DNA of 64,000 nt from Hippophae tibetana (Eukaryota > Streptophyta > Magnoliopsida > Rosales > Elaeagnaceae): contig CM072806.1 of assembly GCA_037013495.1 (NCBI GenBank), positions 15,607,001 to 15,671,000 of the forward strand. Direction: 5' to 3'. The position numbers and the translations under genes are program-made. This document shows positions 39,001 through 51,700 of this stretch, in pieces; within the stretch, counting starts at the first letter, position 1, and every line of letters starts with the position of its first letter. Below the pieces are notes generated by a model. The model worked only from the letters and a program-made list of their open reading frames with translations. It searched no databases and was not told where the DNA came from.

Positions 39001-42000
39001 CATAAAGTAGAAAGAAATATTTTTTCCTAAAAAAGTGCACCTCGCCTAGTTTATATGGATGACTCATCTGGATTTTATAGAAATTTTGAACAAAGAAACC
39101 TACGAGTTTCATATACTCCCCATGCTCACACGAGTCAGTGACTATTTCTAAGTCATTTTTCCACTCACAAATTCTTTAAAAAAAGGAATGTAGTCTGATC
39201 ATTATTTTTGGATGATCTGTTAAGGTTTAGTTACTTGCTTTCTTTTTCTTCTTTGTTTGTCATTTTTTTGTATGTAAATATACATCATTTTGTTTGTGTT
39301 TATCTGTTTGACTCTTCTTATTATCTTTCACTTATTGTTTCTTTATAGTGCATTGTATGTTAATATTTTTATTTACTGCTTTAGCTTTCTAAATGATCAT
39401 TTACTAGTTATCTCGTATGCTAGTTTCTTTGACATATTCCTTATATATGTTTACCTTGCATACTGCATGTTTCTTCCTCTATGGATTTATGTATAAGCAT
39501 CACGTCATATGTTCTTCGTGTAGTCAAAGTCTTAGGATTATGCTTTATGTTATCTTATCATACATATACCATGTCATTTAGTATATATCTCATCTATTTT
39601 ACTAGGTTTTCCATTACTATACCTAGCATGTTTTGTGTTGATTCCCTATTTGTCTTTTATTAGCTTCTATCCACCTTTTACCTTCTTAAGCTTTTGTTAT
39701 GTTGTAGTTGTTTTCTTTGAAGTTAATTGTGCTAATTTTACAAGCATGTGTCCTTTTGAGTGTTTCACTTATGTGCTTTCTCTAGCTTTTCGTGTGCATC
39801 TATATGTTATTTAGATTATATACCTATCTTTAGGACTTTTGACATACTTGCATTGGTATCTTTAATTCACATGTTTTGTTGCACTCTTATTGTTTGAGAT
39901 ATGGTCCCTCACTAAGCATGTTTAATCTTTTTTTGTGTTAGAACATATGCCTTTCTCACTTACTTGGTGTTTTAGTAGCATCCCTTATTTATTCCTTCTC
40001 TAAGGGATTTTGCTTGTGTTATTCACTAATTGACCGGTTTCTTCTATTCTCTTGAGTAGCTATGATGTGAGTGTTATTGCTAAGCCCTTTTGAGGCACTT
40101 TTCTATTTTTCTTAGGCTTTATCTTACTTTGAGTATTTCCTTATCTTCTCACTTCTAAATTATTGTTATTGTGTTTCATGAGACTGACATCTTTTCTCTT
40201 TGCTATCTTGCTGCATGTTAAATATTTTTAGAGGGATCATCTTGATATTAGTTTGGTATGAATTCGACTTGAATTGAAGTATGTATACTTTGACATGTTT
40301 ATTCTTTGAGCGTTTGTATGGTTAATTTTTTTACTTTTTCATCTTTTCTAAAAAGAGACTTCCCTTTGCATATGTCATAAATATGTGAATTTGTATGATT
40401 ATTTTGAGAAGCTTGTATGGATCTCTTGCTCTGATGATTTGTTTGCCTCTAATAAGCTATAGAATCCACTTTTAGTGTCTCTTTGGGAAAAATCCTAGGT
40501 GTTGCTTAGATAGAAAGAGGATTTAGATCATCCTTGAATCATCTGATCTTCTCTTGCCACCAATATTTTCTTATCTTTAGTCTCCCATCTTTGATCCATT
40601 ATGCTTTACCTTCATTTCTTTGCACCTAAACATTGGTTTAGCTCAAATTTCTTTCCCACTTACCTTATACACCCTTTGTTGAGCTTATATGTTATGAGAA
40701 TGTTCATTTTACCCTCTTGGTTTCAATTAAAAAAGGAAGAAGGTTGAAGGTTGAAAATGGAATTATATATATATATATATATATATATAAAAGGAAGGAA
40801 AGATGGAGAAAAGGAAACGAAAAATGAAGTGATAAAGTTTGCTTGTGTTTAAAAATAAAAGAAAAGAAAAGTCAATTTTTGATAAGCATGAAAAGGAAGT
40901 AGTGTATGAATTTCTAAATTTTGTGTTATGTTCTCATAACTTCATTGGTAAGTTTGAGAGTTAAAGAGATAAGAACCTTTGTATGAGGTTATACCTATCA
41001 TGCATATGAATTATGTGTTGACTAGTTCAACAAAGGTGTGTTTGAGGCTAAATGTCTTCTCCTTACCCATATAGGGGTATAACTTTGACTTTTAGTGTCA
41101 AAAGAGGGAGAAGTCTCTATGCATAACTATATGTTTATTTCCATACTGTGTGTTACATGGGAATGGGTTGTGAGTTTAGGATTACATTACATATTGTTCG
41201 CTGACTTGCATGCATTCAAGGGGAGTGTTGTATAAAGTCTAGGGGAGTTGTTCATTTTAACTTGTGTATATGGCTATAGGTGTGTACCTTTGTAGGAGTA
41301 ACGCGATAGTATGTGGTCTAACTACACATTGTTTATGCATGATACGTTCATGTGGTATCTGTTTATTTCGTGTATGTAGATTTCAGGTGTAAAGTGAAGC
41401 CTTCATTCTTCTAGTATGCAATAATGATGTGGTGTTAAGACCCTCATGTTTCAGTTTGACAAAGGAAGCTTTGTTACATGAAGATGGATAGAGCACACTC
41501 AAGATAGATGTACTTGGAATAGGTGTGTCTTTTGTGTTTTTGTGTGTGTCGTTGTGTTATTTATAAGAATAAACAACTCTAGGATATTTTCATGATCATC
41601 TCATGTTTGATGAGTTTATGTTTTTAGTTATATAGTGTTTTCACAGAGAAAACCAAAGGGGAAGATTGTACATCCTGTTATACTTGTCTCTATGTGTTGG
41701 CTTTCTGTGTACAAAAGATGATGTGCTATTTTACTTAGTCCTTTTATCTTCCTCTATGTAAGGTTGGTTGCTATGGATCAATCATTCATACACACACATA
41801 ATTAGGTACACTTCATATGTGAACATGTTTACACACACCACGAGGTTGGTTTTTATAGCATGCATGCCAGGCTTTGAGTGTTGGTTTTTGGCAAGGAAGT
41901 GTGTGAGCGAACCAACATTTTTACTTATGGTTTATGGCATGTTTCAGGTGCATGTATTTATGGATAGTACTCATATATTATAGGGTTGGGAATGCATATC

Positions 42001-42292
42001 ACGCTAGCCACCTCAGCAAATACCTTTCCAAGGGTGTGGTGGCATTTATGGATAGTACCCTTGGTAAGGTGGTTGTGAGGTGGTTGGAAATGTGGCTGGT
42101 ATGGTGTGCATTCACAACCCTATAAATACCCTACTCATTTCTCTTCCTTCATCCTTTTTTTAGTATCAAAACCCTTTAAAAATTCCTACTAATATTTATA
42201 TATGTTTTAGAAATCATTTTGATGAGATTATATTTAAGTGTTGGTCGTTCAGTATGATTTGTGATCAAATCATTTTCTATGTGAGTACCATT
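36041..42292 (+). mobile_element. Second gag-bearing, pol-less LTR retroelement (copia/Sirevirus-type gag)
   Basis: The 5' LTR starts at 36041 (TGTAAGTTCC). The 3' LTR starts at about 41667, after a polypurine tract AACCAAAGGGGAAGA. The two LTRs match over roughly 620 bp, for example 36060-36130 against 41680-41770 and 36400-36600 against 42090-42290. The 3' LTR is cut at about 42292. A SIRE-like gag spans about 37240-38910: an INELVGDL motif, an acidic region with DSDPDEEEMALL (about 37410), a Glu-rich coiled-coil (37741-38163) and a CYHCSILG knuckle-like motif near 38850. From 39000 to 41640 the sequence is T-rich and shows no protease, integrase, RT or RNase H. It is broken, though its gag stretches are longer than those of the other copies. 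Confidence 0.7.
40764..40789. repeat. (AT)n microsatellite
   Basis: About 12 AT units in the non-coding interior of the LTR element. Confidence 0.9.
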
Positions 42293-42470
42293 AGAGTGAT
42301 GGGAAGGACTAGCCTTAGGTGAAGTATTCATATTACTAGTAGAGACACACTGGAGTGTAAAAGCCAACTTACCTTTAGGAGTGGTAACAACTAATTTCAA
42401 CTTTGAATCTTGTGCAGTTGATTTCAAAAACATAGGAGTTGTTGAAACCTCTTCACTATTCATGTGCCAA
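42293..42470 (-). mobile_element. Inverted gag fragment abutting the 3' LTR
   Basis: On the minus strand this piece (with EEVSTTPMFLKS and SKLKLVVTTPKGK) resembles the gag segment at 38480-38660 of the element on its left (ERVSTST, PKLKYVVSDPRDK). It is in opposite orientation and begins where the 3' LTR match stops. It is therefore from another copy, or from an inversion that cut the 3' LTR. Confidence 0.6.
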
Positions 42471-42479
42471 AATTTGATG

Positions 42480-42800
42480 TAGAAATTTTGTATGATTTAT
42501 AAAATAGCTCACAAATTCATGAATAACTTATCGAAAATGATAAGTATACTTTTAAGATCAATTTAAAGAGGAATCATGTAGTTTTTAAATGATTCGACAA
42601 ATTCTTAAAACAAAAATAATAACATAACCATCTTGTCAGGATTATTTTGGTTTGAAGATCTAAACTAGTGCCATTAAAATAAAGACAGAATCAATAAATA
42701 TTTAATCATGCAATGAAGAGTTTATGGGATATATTAGCTAGATAATTATGCTTGCTCAATATTAGTTACGATAGTAAAGATATGAATTAATATTATTGGT
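42480..42800 (+). mobile_element. Athila-type LTR fragment
   Basis: It is similar to 48800-49090, including GACAAGTATACTTTTAAGG against GATAAGTATACTTTTAAGA and the shared TTTATGGGATATATTAG. It is non-coding and short, with approximate borders. Confidence 0.55.
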
Positions 42801-42940
42801 TCTCACTTTTTAATTAGGAAATATCCTAAGGTTAGGATTACCAATTGATTAATTATCAAACTTTGATTTATTTATAAAGAATTAACAAACCATCCAATTA
42901 CTACTTAAGGCTGGGAATGTAATTACATTTTCATTCAAGG

Positions 42941-44677
42941 TGTAAAACCCTAAAAAATTATTATAAGTACTTAGGATGCCTTAAAAAGAATTTTGAACAA
43001 GATATTGAAGTGTAGGGATATACAAGAAAAAATTTGGGTGAAAATTTGGGAAATCTCTATGTACTTTGCCAACACTTCGCCACCACCTCACCACTACTTC
43101 ATCACCATTGCTGGCAAACTTCTCGAATTTCCTATCTAAAATGAGTGATTACATCATTTCCCACATCCATTTCTCCTTTTTTTTCTCCCTTTCTCACTAG
43201 AACTACCTCTCTTTAAGATATTTGGGTTTTTTGACACATTTTGGAGAGCGATTCGGAGATAAATATCAAGGAGTTTGGGTTTTGAAGCTTAGTGGCAGAA
43301 TAACTTTTCAAGTAGAGGTTATTACTCTAGCTTTTTATATCATGCACTATTTTTATAAATGAAATGTCATGCACCATATTTTATAAATAAAATTGAAAAA
43401 TCAGATGCCATGATTTTATTTTTGATATAGTATAATAAATATTGTTTAAAATGAGATACTCGTCATAAATGCTTTATTATGCATACATTGAAAACGTTTT
43501 GTATAAATAAATAAGTATCAAATGTTGATATGACATGAATATTGAAAATATGATATGACACTCAAGAATTTTATAAATGCATCATGAGAATGTTTTATAC
43601 ATAGGGAGTACACATGTACGTTGTCTTACGAAATATGGTACCTATGGACTACTGGTTGTAGCAAACAGTTTTCGACACACTACAGGTATATATCGCATAC
43701 ACATGTATCTTTGAAGTTTTCCATCTATGCTATCTATATGTCACTGTGGATTATTGTGGTCATGATATATGATTGTGGATTTGTTGCTCATACACCGATC
43801 GTGGATACCTCCATTGTGTTTGGAATTTTCCATCTATTGTGGATTTATTGATTGCATATGGGCCTCGGATTTAGACCCCCATTTTATTTAGAGTCAACCT
43901 ATCCATAGATGAGGGTCAATATGACATGATATGAAAAATACATGTTCCCTATGTATTATGATCCTACATGGGGTTGGAGGTGGACCTATATGCATATCAG
44001 AGTTGGACAGTGCATGTGCTCATATATTTGGATGACCAGTACATATAGGGTTGGATTTCATGCATTGGATTTATATCATAGCATATTTTATATTGTATAA
44101 GCATGCATTGGGATACTTGTGTTGTACTTTCCCTTGGTTTCCCAAAAAGCGAGGAAGTACAAGTATATCTGAGTTTTGTGATAAAAATCTCCCCACTCTA
44201 TATATCAATAATGATTACCATTCATGAAATTTTATTAATAAAAACATGCATCATGAATAAATATTTATTAAAATAATATTTAGAGTAGACTCATATTGAG
44301 CTATATGTAGCTTACCTCTACTCGTCCCTCTCTACCTAGTTGTGTTGTTCGATATAATCATAGTGAAGATAAGATGACCATAAACAGAGGATTTCAACAT
44401 TACAAGGTTGGACTTAAAACCTTATTTCTTTTATTGGTTATTATAATTTACAATTATAGATTCTAGGACTACTTTGATGAATTTTAATTGATTATATTTA
44501 ATTTTATGATTCTCTAATGATTTTTTCATTTTAAATAAAAAACTTATAAATGGTACCCAAATTGTTCATAACATTGATTTATAAATAATTGATTTTTTTT
44601 TCAAAAGAAATTTCTTTTAAACATAATTTAAAATTTACCATCTTCTATTTCATATACCCATTTTTTAGGGCGTGACA
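42941..44677 (+). mobile_element. Ty3/gypsy 5' LTR with primer-binding site
   Basis: The LTR begins TGTAAAACCCT, as many plant chromovirus LTRs do, and ends GGGCGTGACA. It is followed by TGGTATTAAGGC at 44681, a tRNA-Met-type primer site. A second, inverted copy of this LTR lies at 20340-21605. A start-like stretch resembling chromovirus gag leaders (CACGTAGAATAGCCAATAAG near 44752) follows, but coding sense is lost by about 44870. The Tekay/Del lineage is only a guess. It is a fossil. Confidence 0.65.
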
Positions 44678-46535
44678 ATTTGGTATTAAGGCATGGTTTT
44701 GATCTATAGAGAACATTTTTTTTTCTAAAATCTATTTTTGTTTCAACTACCTACACGTAGAATAGCCAATAAGAAACATGTGCAAATTAACTGCACTAGG
44801 TAACGATTGAACTTGGGAAGCACCCAAGGAGAAAATAAATTTTTTCTACACTAAAGGATAGTAAGGACTCATCTTCTTTACTTCAAAGGAACAACGGATT
44901 TTATTGTCACTATAAGATAGTTTTGAAATAAATAATGTATCATCTACCTTCTAAATGGGTTCGTACTAATTGTAACTTGATTTTCTACAGAAGGTGGACG
45001 TTTTATGAACTGACTATGGGATTAATTGTCAACATTTTCTTGTTATCGATGCATATGAGTCTTCTCAATAATTATTGTAGTCACTTATGAGGTTGAAAAA
45101 GTTGAACCAAAAAAAAGTTTATTAAAGTCTTGACCTAATGATTGGATCTTATGTTGCCAATATTGCTGTAAGATTATTTATCTCAAATTAGATTGTAACA
45201 TATGGATAAGAAATATGTTCTATTATGGGGCATCAAATATTCAAAAGAATTCTACAAGTTAAAGTCAGCAGTAGGCATTAATTGCATGAACATTTTTTTA
45301 TAACCAAGATAACCTTTTCAAGAACTATTCTTCTAACCTTATCATTCGACTTGATTGCCTTTCTAAAGAACAATCAAATCTCTCGTAAACTCTTAATCAA
45401 TATCAAATATCATGAGAAAAGGATAAGGACATAAGTATCACAAATCTAGACAAGGATCACAAGAGCAAGCCTTCATAATACCTGATAGGAGGAAATAGAA
45501 ATCAATGATAATTTGATTTTACTACACAACACTTGGATACAATTTCTTTTTGACACTTATGTCACCTCTTATTTCACTTATTTTTTCTTTAGAGTTAAAT
45601 CTTATAAACCCCCATATTTCAAATTTTTTTTCTTGGATTATCTTCTAATATCCTTTATGTATGTAATAGCCCAAATTTCTTGATCTAAGAAGTAAATCTT
45701 TCTATATTTTCCTTAATCATCATCTAGAAGGAAGATTAGCTTAGAAAAAAGTAATCCCTCTAAATTTTCATGGAAATGGAGCTTATGAAAAAATGAGCTT
45801 GACAAGACCACCAGTAGTGAATAAATATTTGAATGTATTTTCTGAACTCAATCAATCTAAATAAGACATAAATCATTTGTCTTGCTATATATTATTTACG
45901 ATTTCACGTTAAGGAATAATAAAATATTCTAAAACCTAGTAGATCTCATCAACTCACATAACTCACTACAAATTTTCTCTAAATAAGAATATCAAAAATT
46001 TCCATGAACATGTGCATAAAAATTTGAATCAACTCAATCAAAACTAGCAAGCATATCATATAATTATTGTAAGTATCTTAACAAGCATGTTACATTTCTT
46101 ATCTTAGTCATGACAACCAATTTTATTATTGAGTTCATATGTTTCATATCAAGTACCCATGCATTTAGTGTCCATATATTTATCAATTTCTACCCAAATC
46201 ATGATTAAAAACATTCCAAAAATAAAAAATATTCCCTAAAAATTGAAAATGCATACTAAATACTTAAGCAGATAATGAAGTTCTCTCCCCCAAATTTAAA
46301 TTGCACTTTTCCCCAATGGGCAAATATAAATATGAAAAAGTAAAAGGAAAGAAAACTTCCTTAGTCTTGGCACACCACATCTATCGTTGGAACTGCTTAA
46401 TCTTGTTGCGCCATTACTGTCCAAATTTATTTACCTACAAAACAAAAACAATAAATATATAAGTAAAATAATGTTGGGTTGTCTTCTAACTAGCATCATA
46501 TTTAACGTCCTTGACTAGTCGATCATAACAAGTCC
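44678..46535. other. Decayed retroelement interior, mostly unassigned
   Basis: The left few hundred bases belong to the gypsy element on the left. The right end (about 46280-46535), on the minus strand, resembles the Athila 3' part downstream of integrase, including a decayed form of the widespread GACGTTAAA...GGCAACCCAA block near 46475-46515. Between about 44870 and 46280 I see no feature I can name. Confidence 0.4.
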
Positions 46536-47605
46536 TAAGGTACATCCCTACTTATCCATTTAATTTTGAGTTTACCTGGAAACAGTTTGAGTCTTGATTT
46601 GTTCAATAATACTTTATGTTATGGTTTGCAAACATGGTGTTCAATTCTCTTATCATGCCATATTTTTGTTTTCTTTTTGAACTTTTTGGCATTCTTATAA
46701 GCATTCCACCGTAACTCATCCAATTTATGTATTTTCAGCATCTTTTTCACCTATCTATAAGACTCTTTCACTTGCCTACTTGATTTGGAATTATAAGGTA
46801 AAGTTGTGAGGTCTAACCTTGGTGACTCTTCAATAGATGGTTTGAGCTTAAATTATATCTTAAAACTGTCCATAAATGCATTTGATATACATATGAGAGG
46901 TGTGTCCAACAAAAATTTCAAACAATTCACAATATCAACCTTTGATTCTATACTTTCAAAGTTAAAATTGGTTGAATTGTTTTCTTGTGAGTTTATGTCC
47001 TTGTTCGTAGCATCAAGTGTAATAGTCATAAGTGTGAAAGACTCAACATATTCATTTAAGTTTTTTTTTTCACAATCAGTAACATTTATCTTAAAGAATT
47101 CATTAGCATTATTAATATATAAGGGCTTAGATGCTTTAAAATCTTTAAAAATTACTTGTTCATCTTGCACTCTCATTGTAAGCTCACCATTTTATACATC
47201 AATGAATATTTTTTTGGTTGCTAAGAATGGACGACCAAGTATGATAGGAATGTTACGGTCCTCTTCTATGTCTTGTACAATGAAATCCACCAAAAAGATG
47301 AATTTATCTATTTTTACTAACACATGTTCTACAACACCCTGAGGTCTCATAATTGATCTATATGCCAGTTTTAATGTTATGGAAGTTGGTTTGGATTTAC
47401 CAACCCTCAATCTTTTTCAAATTGATAATGTCATAAGGTTAATGCCATAACCCAAGTCACACAGTGCCTTGCAAAGTGAATGTTTCCAATAGTACAAGGG
47501 ATGTCAAAACTACCTAGATCTTTTAGCTTTTGGGGTAGTTTTATAGGAAAGATGGCACTACCACCTTCATTCAAGGTTATTGTTTCATTATCTCCAAGGA
47601 TATGT
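46536..47605 (-). mobile_element. Athila-type pol remnant: protease plus integrase C-terminal end
   Basis: On the minus strand, 47192-47600 gives an Athila aspartic-protease region (LKLAYRSIMRPQGVVEHVLV, then IPIILGRPFLA). The stretch 46853-47176 is the region that normally follows protease. The stretch 46560-46800 resembles the integrase C-terminal tail (LDELRWNAYKNAKK, SRLKLFPGKLK). The RT, RNase H and integrase core that should lie between are absent, so the middle of pol has been deleted. It is a broken fossil. Confidence 0.75.
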
Positions 47606-48697
47606 CGTCAATATATCTTCAATAATAATTCTTATAAATATCTTTGAAATAGAGTTCTCTAAATATCCGAATAATCAAATCCAAAATTAAGGAATTGAAT
47701 CTAAATTAGATTTAGGTAATTTAAATCCTAAATCTAACTCTCTTGTTTATTATGAAAAATACTTTGTTAATATATTTTTCATTTATAAACTCTAATTTTA
47801 ATCTATTTTAATATTTAATCTACCTTAATTCATTTTATAAAAATATTTCATGTACTTTAATATTTCACAAGCGTAACAACATTACTAATATCTCATACTA
47901 TTTATAACCATATATGTATACTTTAATAAATGATCATTAAATTAAACATATATCATGTTAAAACAACACTTTTAAATATTCCAAAAAGAATACACTTTAA
48001 ATATACCTCAACAAAATCAAAATCATTAGAATTACTTCTGGAAAAACTCCAGATGAAGTTACTTCTTTATTTATTGATTTGAAACTAAAAACTATTACAT
48101 TAACTAAATTTTTTCAACTCTCAAATAAGAGAAGAACTTTATACTGCTAAAAGAACAAAAAGACTAAAAAAAGCTAAGAAATCAGCTACAAAGAGAGTTG
48201 AGGGATTGTAGGATATTATTTTATAATAGAAATAAGGTCTTATTTATAGGATGAGGAAAGAATAAAAATTGGAATTTTTAACTTGGCTCCACTGTATACA
48301 TTATATTAACATCGTGACATACACAACTGTACATGGTTTTAAGCATAAAACACTCTATTTTCATTGTGCCACACAAATGTTTCACACCATGGCCCGCACT
48401 TATTTTGGATGCATTCCTTTGGCCTCGTGTCATGGCTTATAGTGTTTTATGTTGTGGCACACTTCAAACTGTTACATTTTAGAAACCCTAATACTGATGT
48501 AATTTCCTTTTGCAATTTTTAACATATGTAATATTTTACAAATATTTTCTTTCAATCTTCTAATTTGTAATAGAGTGCTTTAAGTATAATTCTTTAAGTT
48601 GATTTATTTTAATACAAAAAATACATGAAAAACAAGAAAATATACCTATGATTCCAAAAAGATAGATTTGCTTAAAATGATAGTAAAACAAGCAGAT

Positions 48698-48746
<49 letters not shown>

Positions 48747-48798
48747 CATTAAACATGCATAAAATCACAATATATTAAATGCTTTTGAGCACTTATCA
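47606..48798 (-). mobile_element. Athila-type LTR
   Basis: It begins on the minus strand at 48798 with TGATAAGTGCTC, comparable to the LTR start TGATGAGTGCTT at 51378. It has a TATA-like CCTATAAATAAG near 48248-48259 and an R-like leader. It matches 1-638. The left border touches pol at about 47606, so its downstream end and the whole gag region are missing. Confidence 0.65.
48702..48744. repeat. (AT)n microsatellite
   Basis: About 21 AT units within the Athila-type LTR. Confidence 0.95.
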
Positions 48799-51700
48799 TA
48801 AGTGCACAAATCACTTACAAAAAATGACAAGTATACTTTTAAGGTTGGTCTAAAGAGGAATTATGTATTTTTTAAGTCATTTAATAAATTCCTTAATAAC
48901 GAAATTAAATAACCTAAACATTCTGTTACAATTGTTTTGGGTTGAGTTTCTAATCTAATAACATAAAAATAAAGATATATTCAATAAACATATAAACAAT
49001 TAAACATTTATCATGCAGTGAAGAATTTATGGGATATATTAGTTAGTTAGTTAATCATGCCTTTTTAATATTAAGTAAGATATTAAAGATATAATTCAAG
49101 AGGAGATTGGTGCTACAATTCAAGAAATTGATTGTATTTCTTCTTTTTCTCATTTCTTTATCAATTTTTATATCTTTCTTTATGAAAAATATAAGCTTAA
49201 TAAACAAAATTATGTCTACCTAATTTATTAATATAAGGGTCTTATGAATCCAATTTTCAACATGTGATGATGTAATATTTTATCTCAATTATGATTTCAA
49301 TTTAATTATATTATTTAATCTGATTTTTATGTTATTAAATTTTTGGCTAACAATTGATCTATAGAGACAATTAATTTACATTTGATAGAATTATTTAATT
49401 ATTTGTCTTGATTAAATAACATTCATAGTTTCTAGGAAGAGATGTATGATTCTTATGTATTTGATCTATAATTGATGAACTTAATGAGTAGTATGTAATT
49501 TAATTGACATGAGAGTGTAATTAATTTATGATGTTTAGTTTACTTGAGAGATGAATACATGTTAGATTTTATTCAATTGATCATGTAATTGATTGATAAT
49601 TATATTGGAGAGATTTTAGTGATTAACATGATTAGAAAATTGCGAGATTTAAGTATTCCAAGATATGTTCCCATATATCTTTCTAGCTTTCAAATATAAT
49701 TTAATTAGTTATTTCTATTTATTTTTAGTTCTTTAAATTTTGCTTTCTTAAAACATAAAAATACAAAAAAAAAATTGATTTTAATTTTTTGTCTTAAAAC
49801 TTAGTTTCTAATAATATAATATCTATGGAAACAATCTTTTCTTACCATTCTGTTATTTGTTATGATACATATACTTTCATATTTATTGCATATTTGTTGC
49901 TCGATCAAGTTTTTTGGCATTGTTGCCAGGGATTATAAACATTAGAAATTAAAGCAAGTGATGTTTCAAATGCAATAAACAGTTGGATAACTCAATGGAT
50001 TACCAACATAGGATCCTCATCTACATCTCATATTATTTATTGAAGTTGGAGATTCATTCAAATTTATTCATCTGACTAAAGAGGTATTTAGACTTAGATT
50101 AGTCCCTTACTGCTTGCAAGACCATGTTCGAGCTCGGCTAAACTCTTTGCCACCTAATTCCATTACAACATGGAATAATTTGGTGGATAAATTCTTGATG
50201 AAATATTTCCCACCAACAAAGAATGCCAAGCTCAGGAATGACATTACCTCGTATCGATAATATGAAGGGGAGTCTTTATATGAAGCATGGGAAAGATTCA
50301 AAGAATTGCTAAGGAAATGTCCTCATCATGGTATCTCTTATTACATTCAAATGGAGACTTTATACAATGGTCTCAATACTTAACTAAGAACCATTGTTGT
50401 TGCATCCTCTAATGGAGCTCTGCTAGCTAAATCTTATAATCAAGCTTATGATTTACTTGAGAAAATGGCTAGCAATAATTATCAATGGCCAATGGACAGA
50501 ATGGTAGCTACCAAAAGCTACCAAAAGATTAGCCAGAGTGCATGAGATAAATGATATCATGGCACTTACAACTCAACTATCATCTTTGGTGAATCTTTTG
50601 AACACTCAAAACTCACCAATGAGTATAAACCAAGTTCAAGATTCAGATGTTTCTTATGTGTTTTATCATGGAGCTCATTTGTTTCATAATTGTCTAAATA
50701 ATATTGAATCAACATTCTATGTGGGTAATGTGAATTGAAAAAAAAATTCATACTTGAACACATATAACCCAGAATGAAGACAACATCCAAATTTCTCTTG
50801 GAATAACAATAATCAAGGTGGTAATCAATTCAACCATCAATCATTTCACCACTTAGTTTTCAACAAACACAATAATCACAAGCCCAAGAGAAGAAGCCAC
50901 CTACTAAGGACAATACAAAAGCTTTAACATGGATGATGAAAGTCTTCATCCAGTCAATAAATACAAAAGTGTCCACTTAAGAGGCTTCAATTTGAAATTT
51001 AGAGACTCAAATGGGGCAACTTTTCCAGGCTATAAGTCAAAGGCCTCAAAGTAACCTTTCAAGTGACACAATTGTAAACCCAATAAGATAAGGTAAGGAG
51101 TATTGCCATGTCATAGCCTTGAGGAGTGGTAAAACTCTAAAGGAGGAACACGAGACTTAAAGGGATAAGGAGGAACATGAGACTAAAAAAGGATAGGGAG
51201 AAACAAGAAATTAACAAGGATGAGGAAGAATAAGAGAATAAATAGAGCACCAAAAAGAAAATAATTCAGCCAAAAAAAAGTAACCTTTACAAACACACTA
51301 TTCTTTTCCCTCAAAGACTACTAAAGAAAAAGTTAGATAAGTAATATTTAAAAAAATTGGATGTCTTCAAAAAGCTATGATGAGTGCTTAAAAACTACTA
51401 AAATTATCATAATTTAATGTACTTTAATTAATTAAATATATTTATATTGTATGATTTTATCATATTTTATATAAATTTATATTTTTAGAATCACTGGTAT
51501 TTTTTGTTTGTTTTTTTAGGTATTTTCGCTCCAAAAATAATTTAAAGACTTGAAGAAAAAAATTGCAAGTAATAGATCACAATATTCAAAGTGCAGTATT
51601 CATTTATTATACAAATAAGTGAAAAAATGAGGACAAGTTAAAAAAATGGCAAAATGGAAAAATAGACAAAATTGCCCAATCATATGTATGTCTTGTCGAG

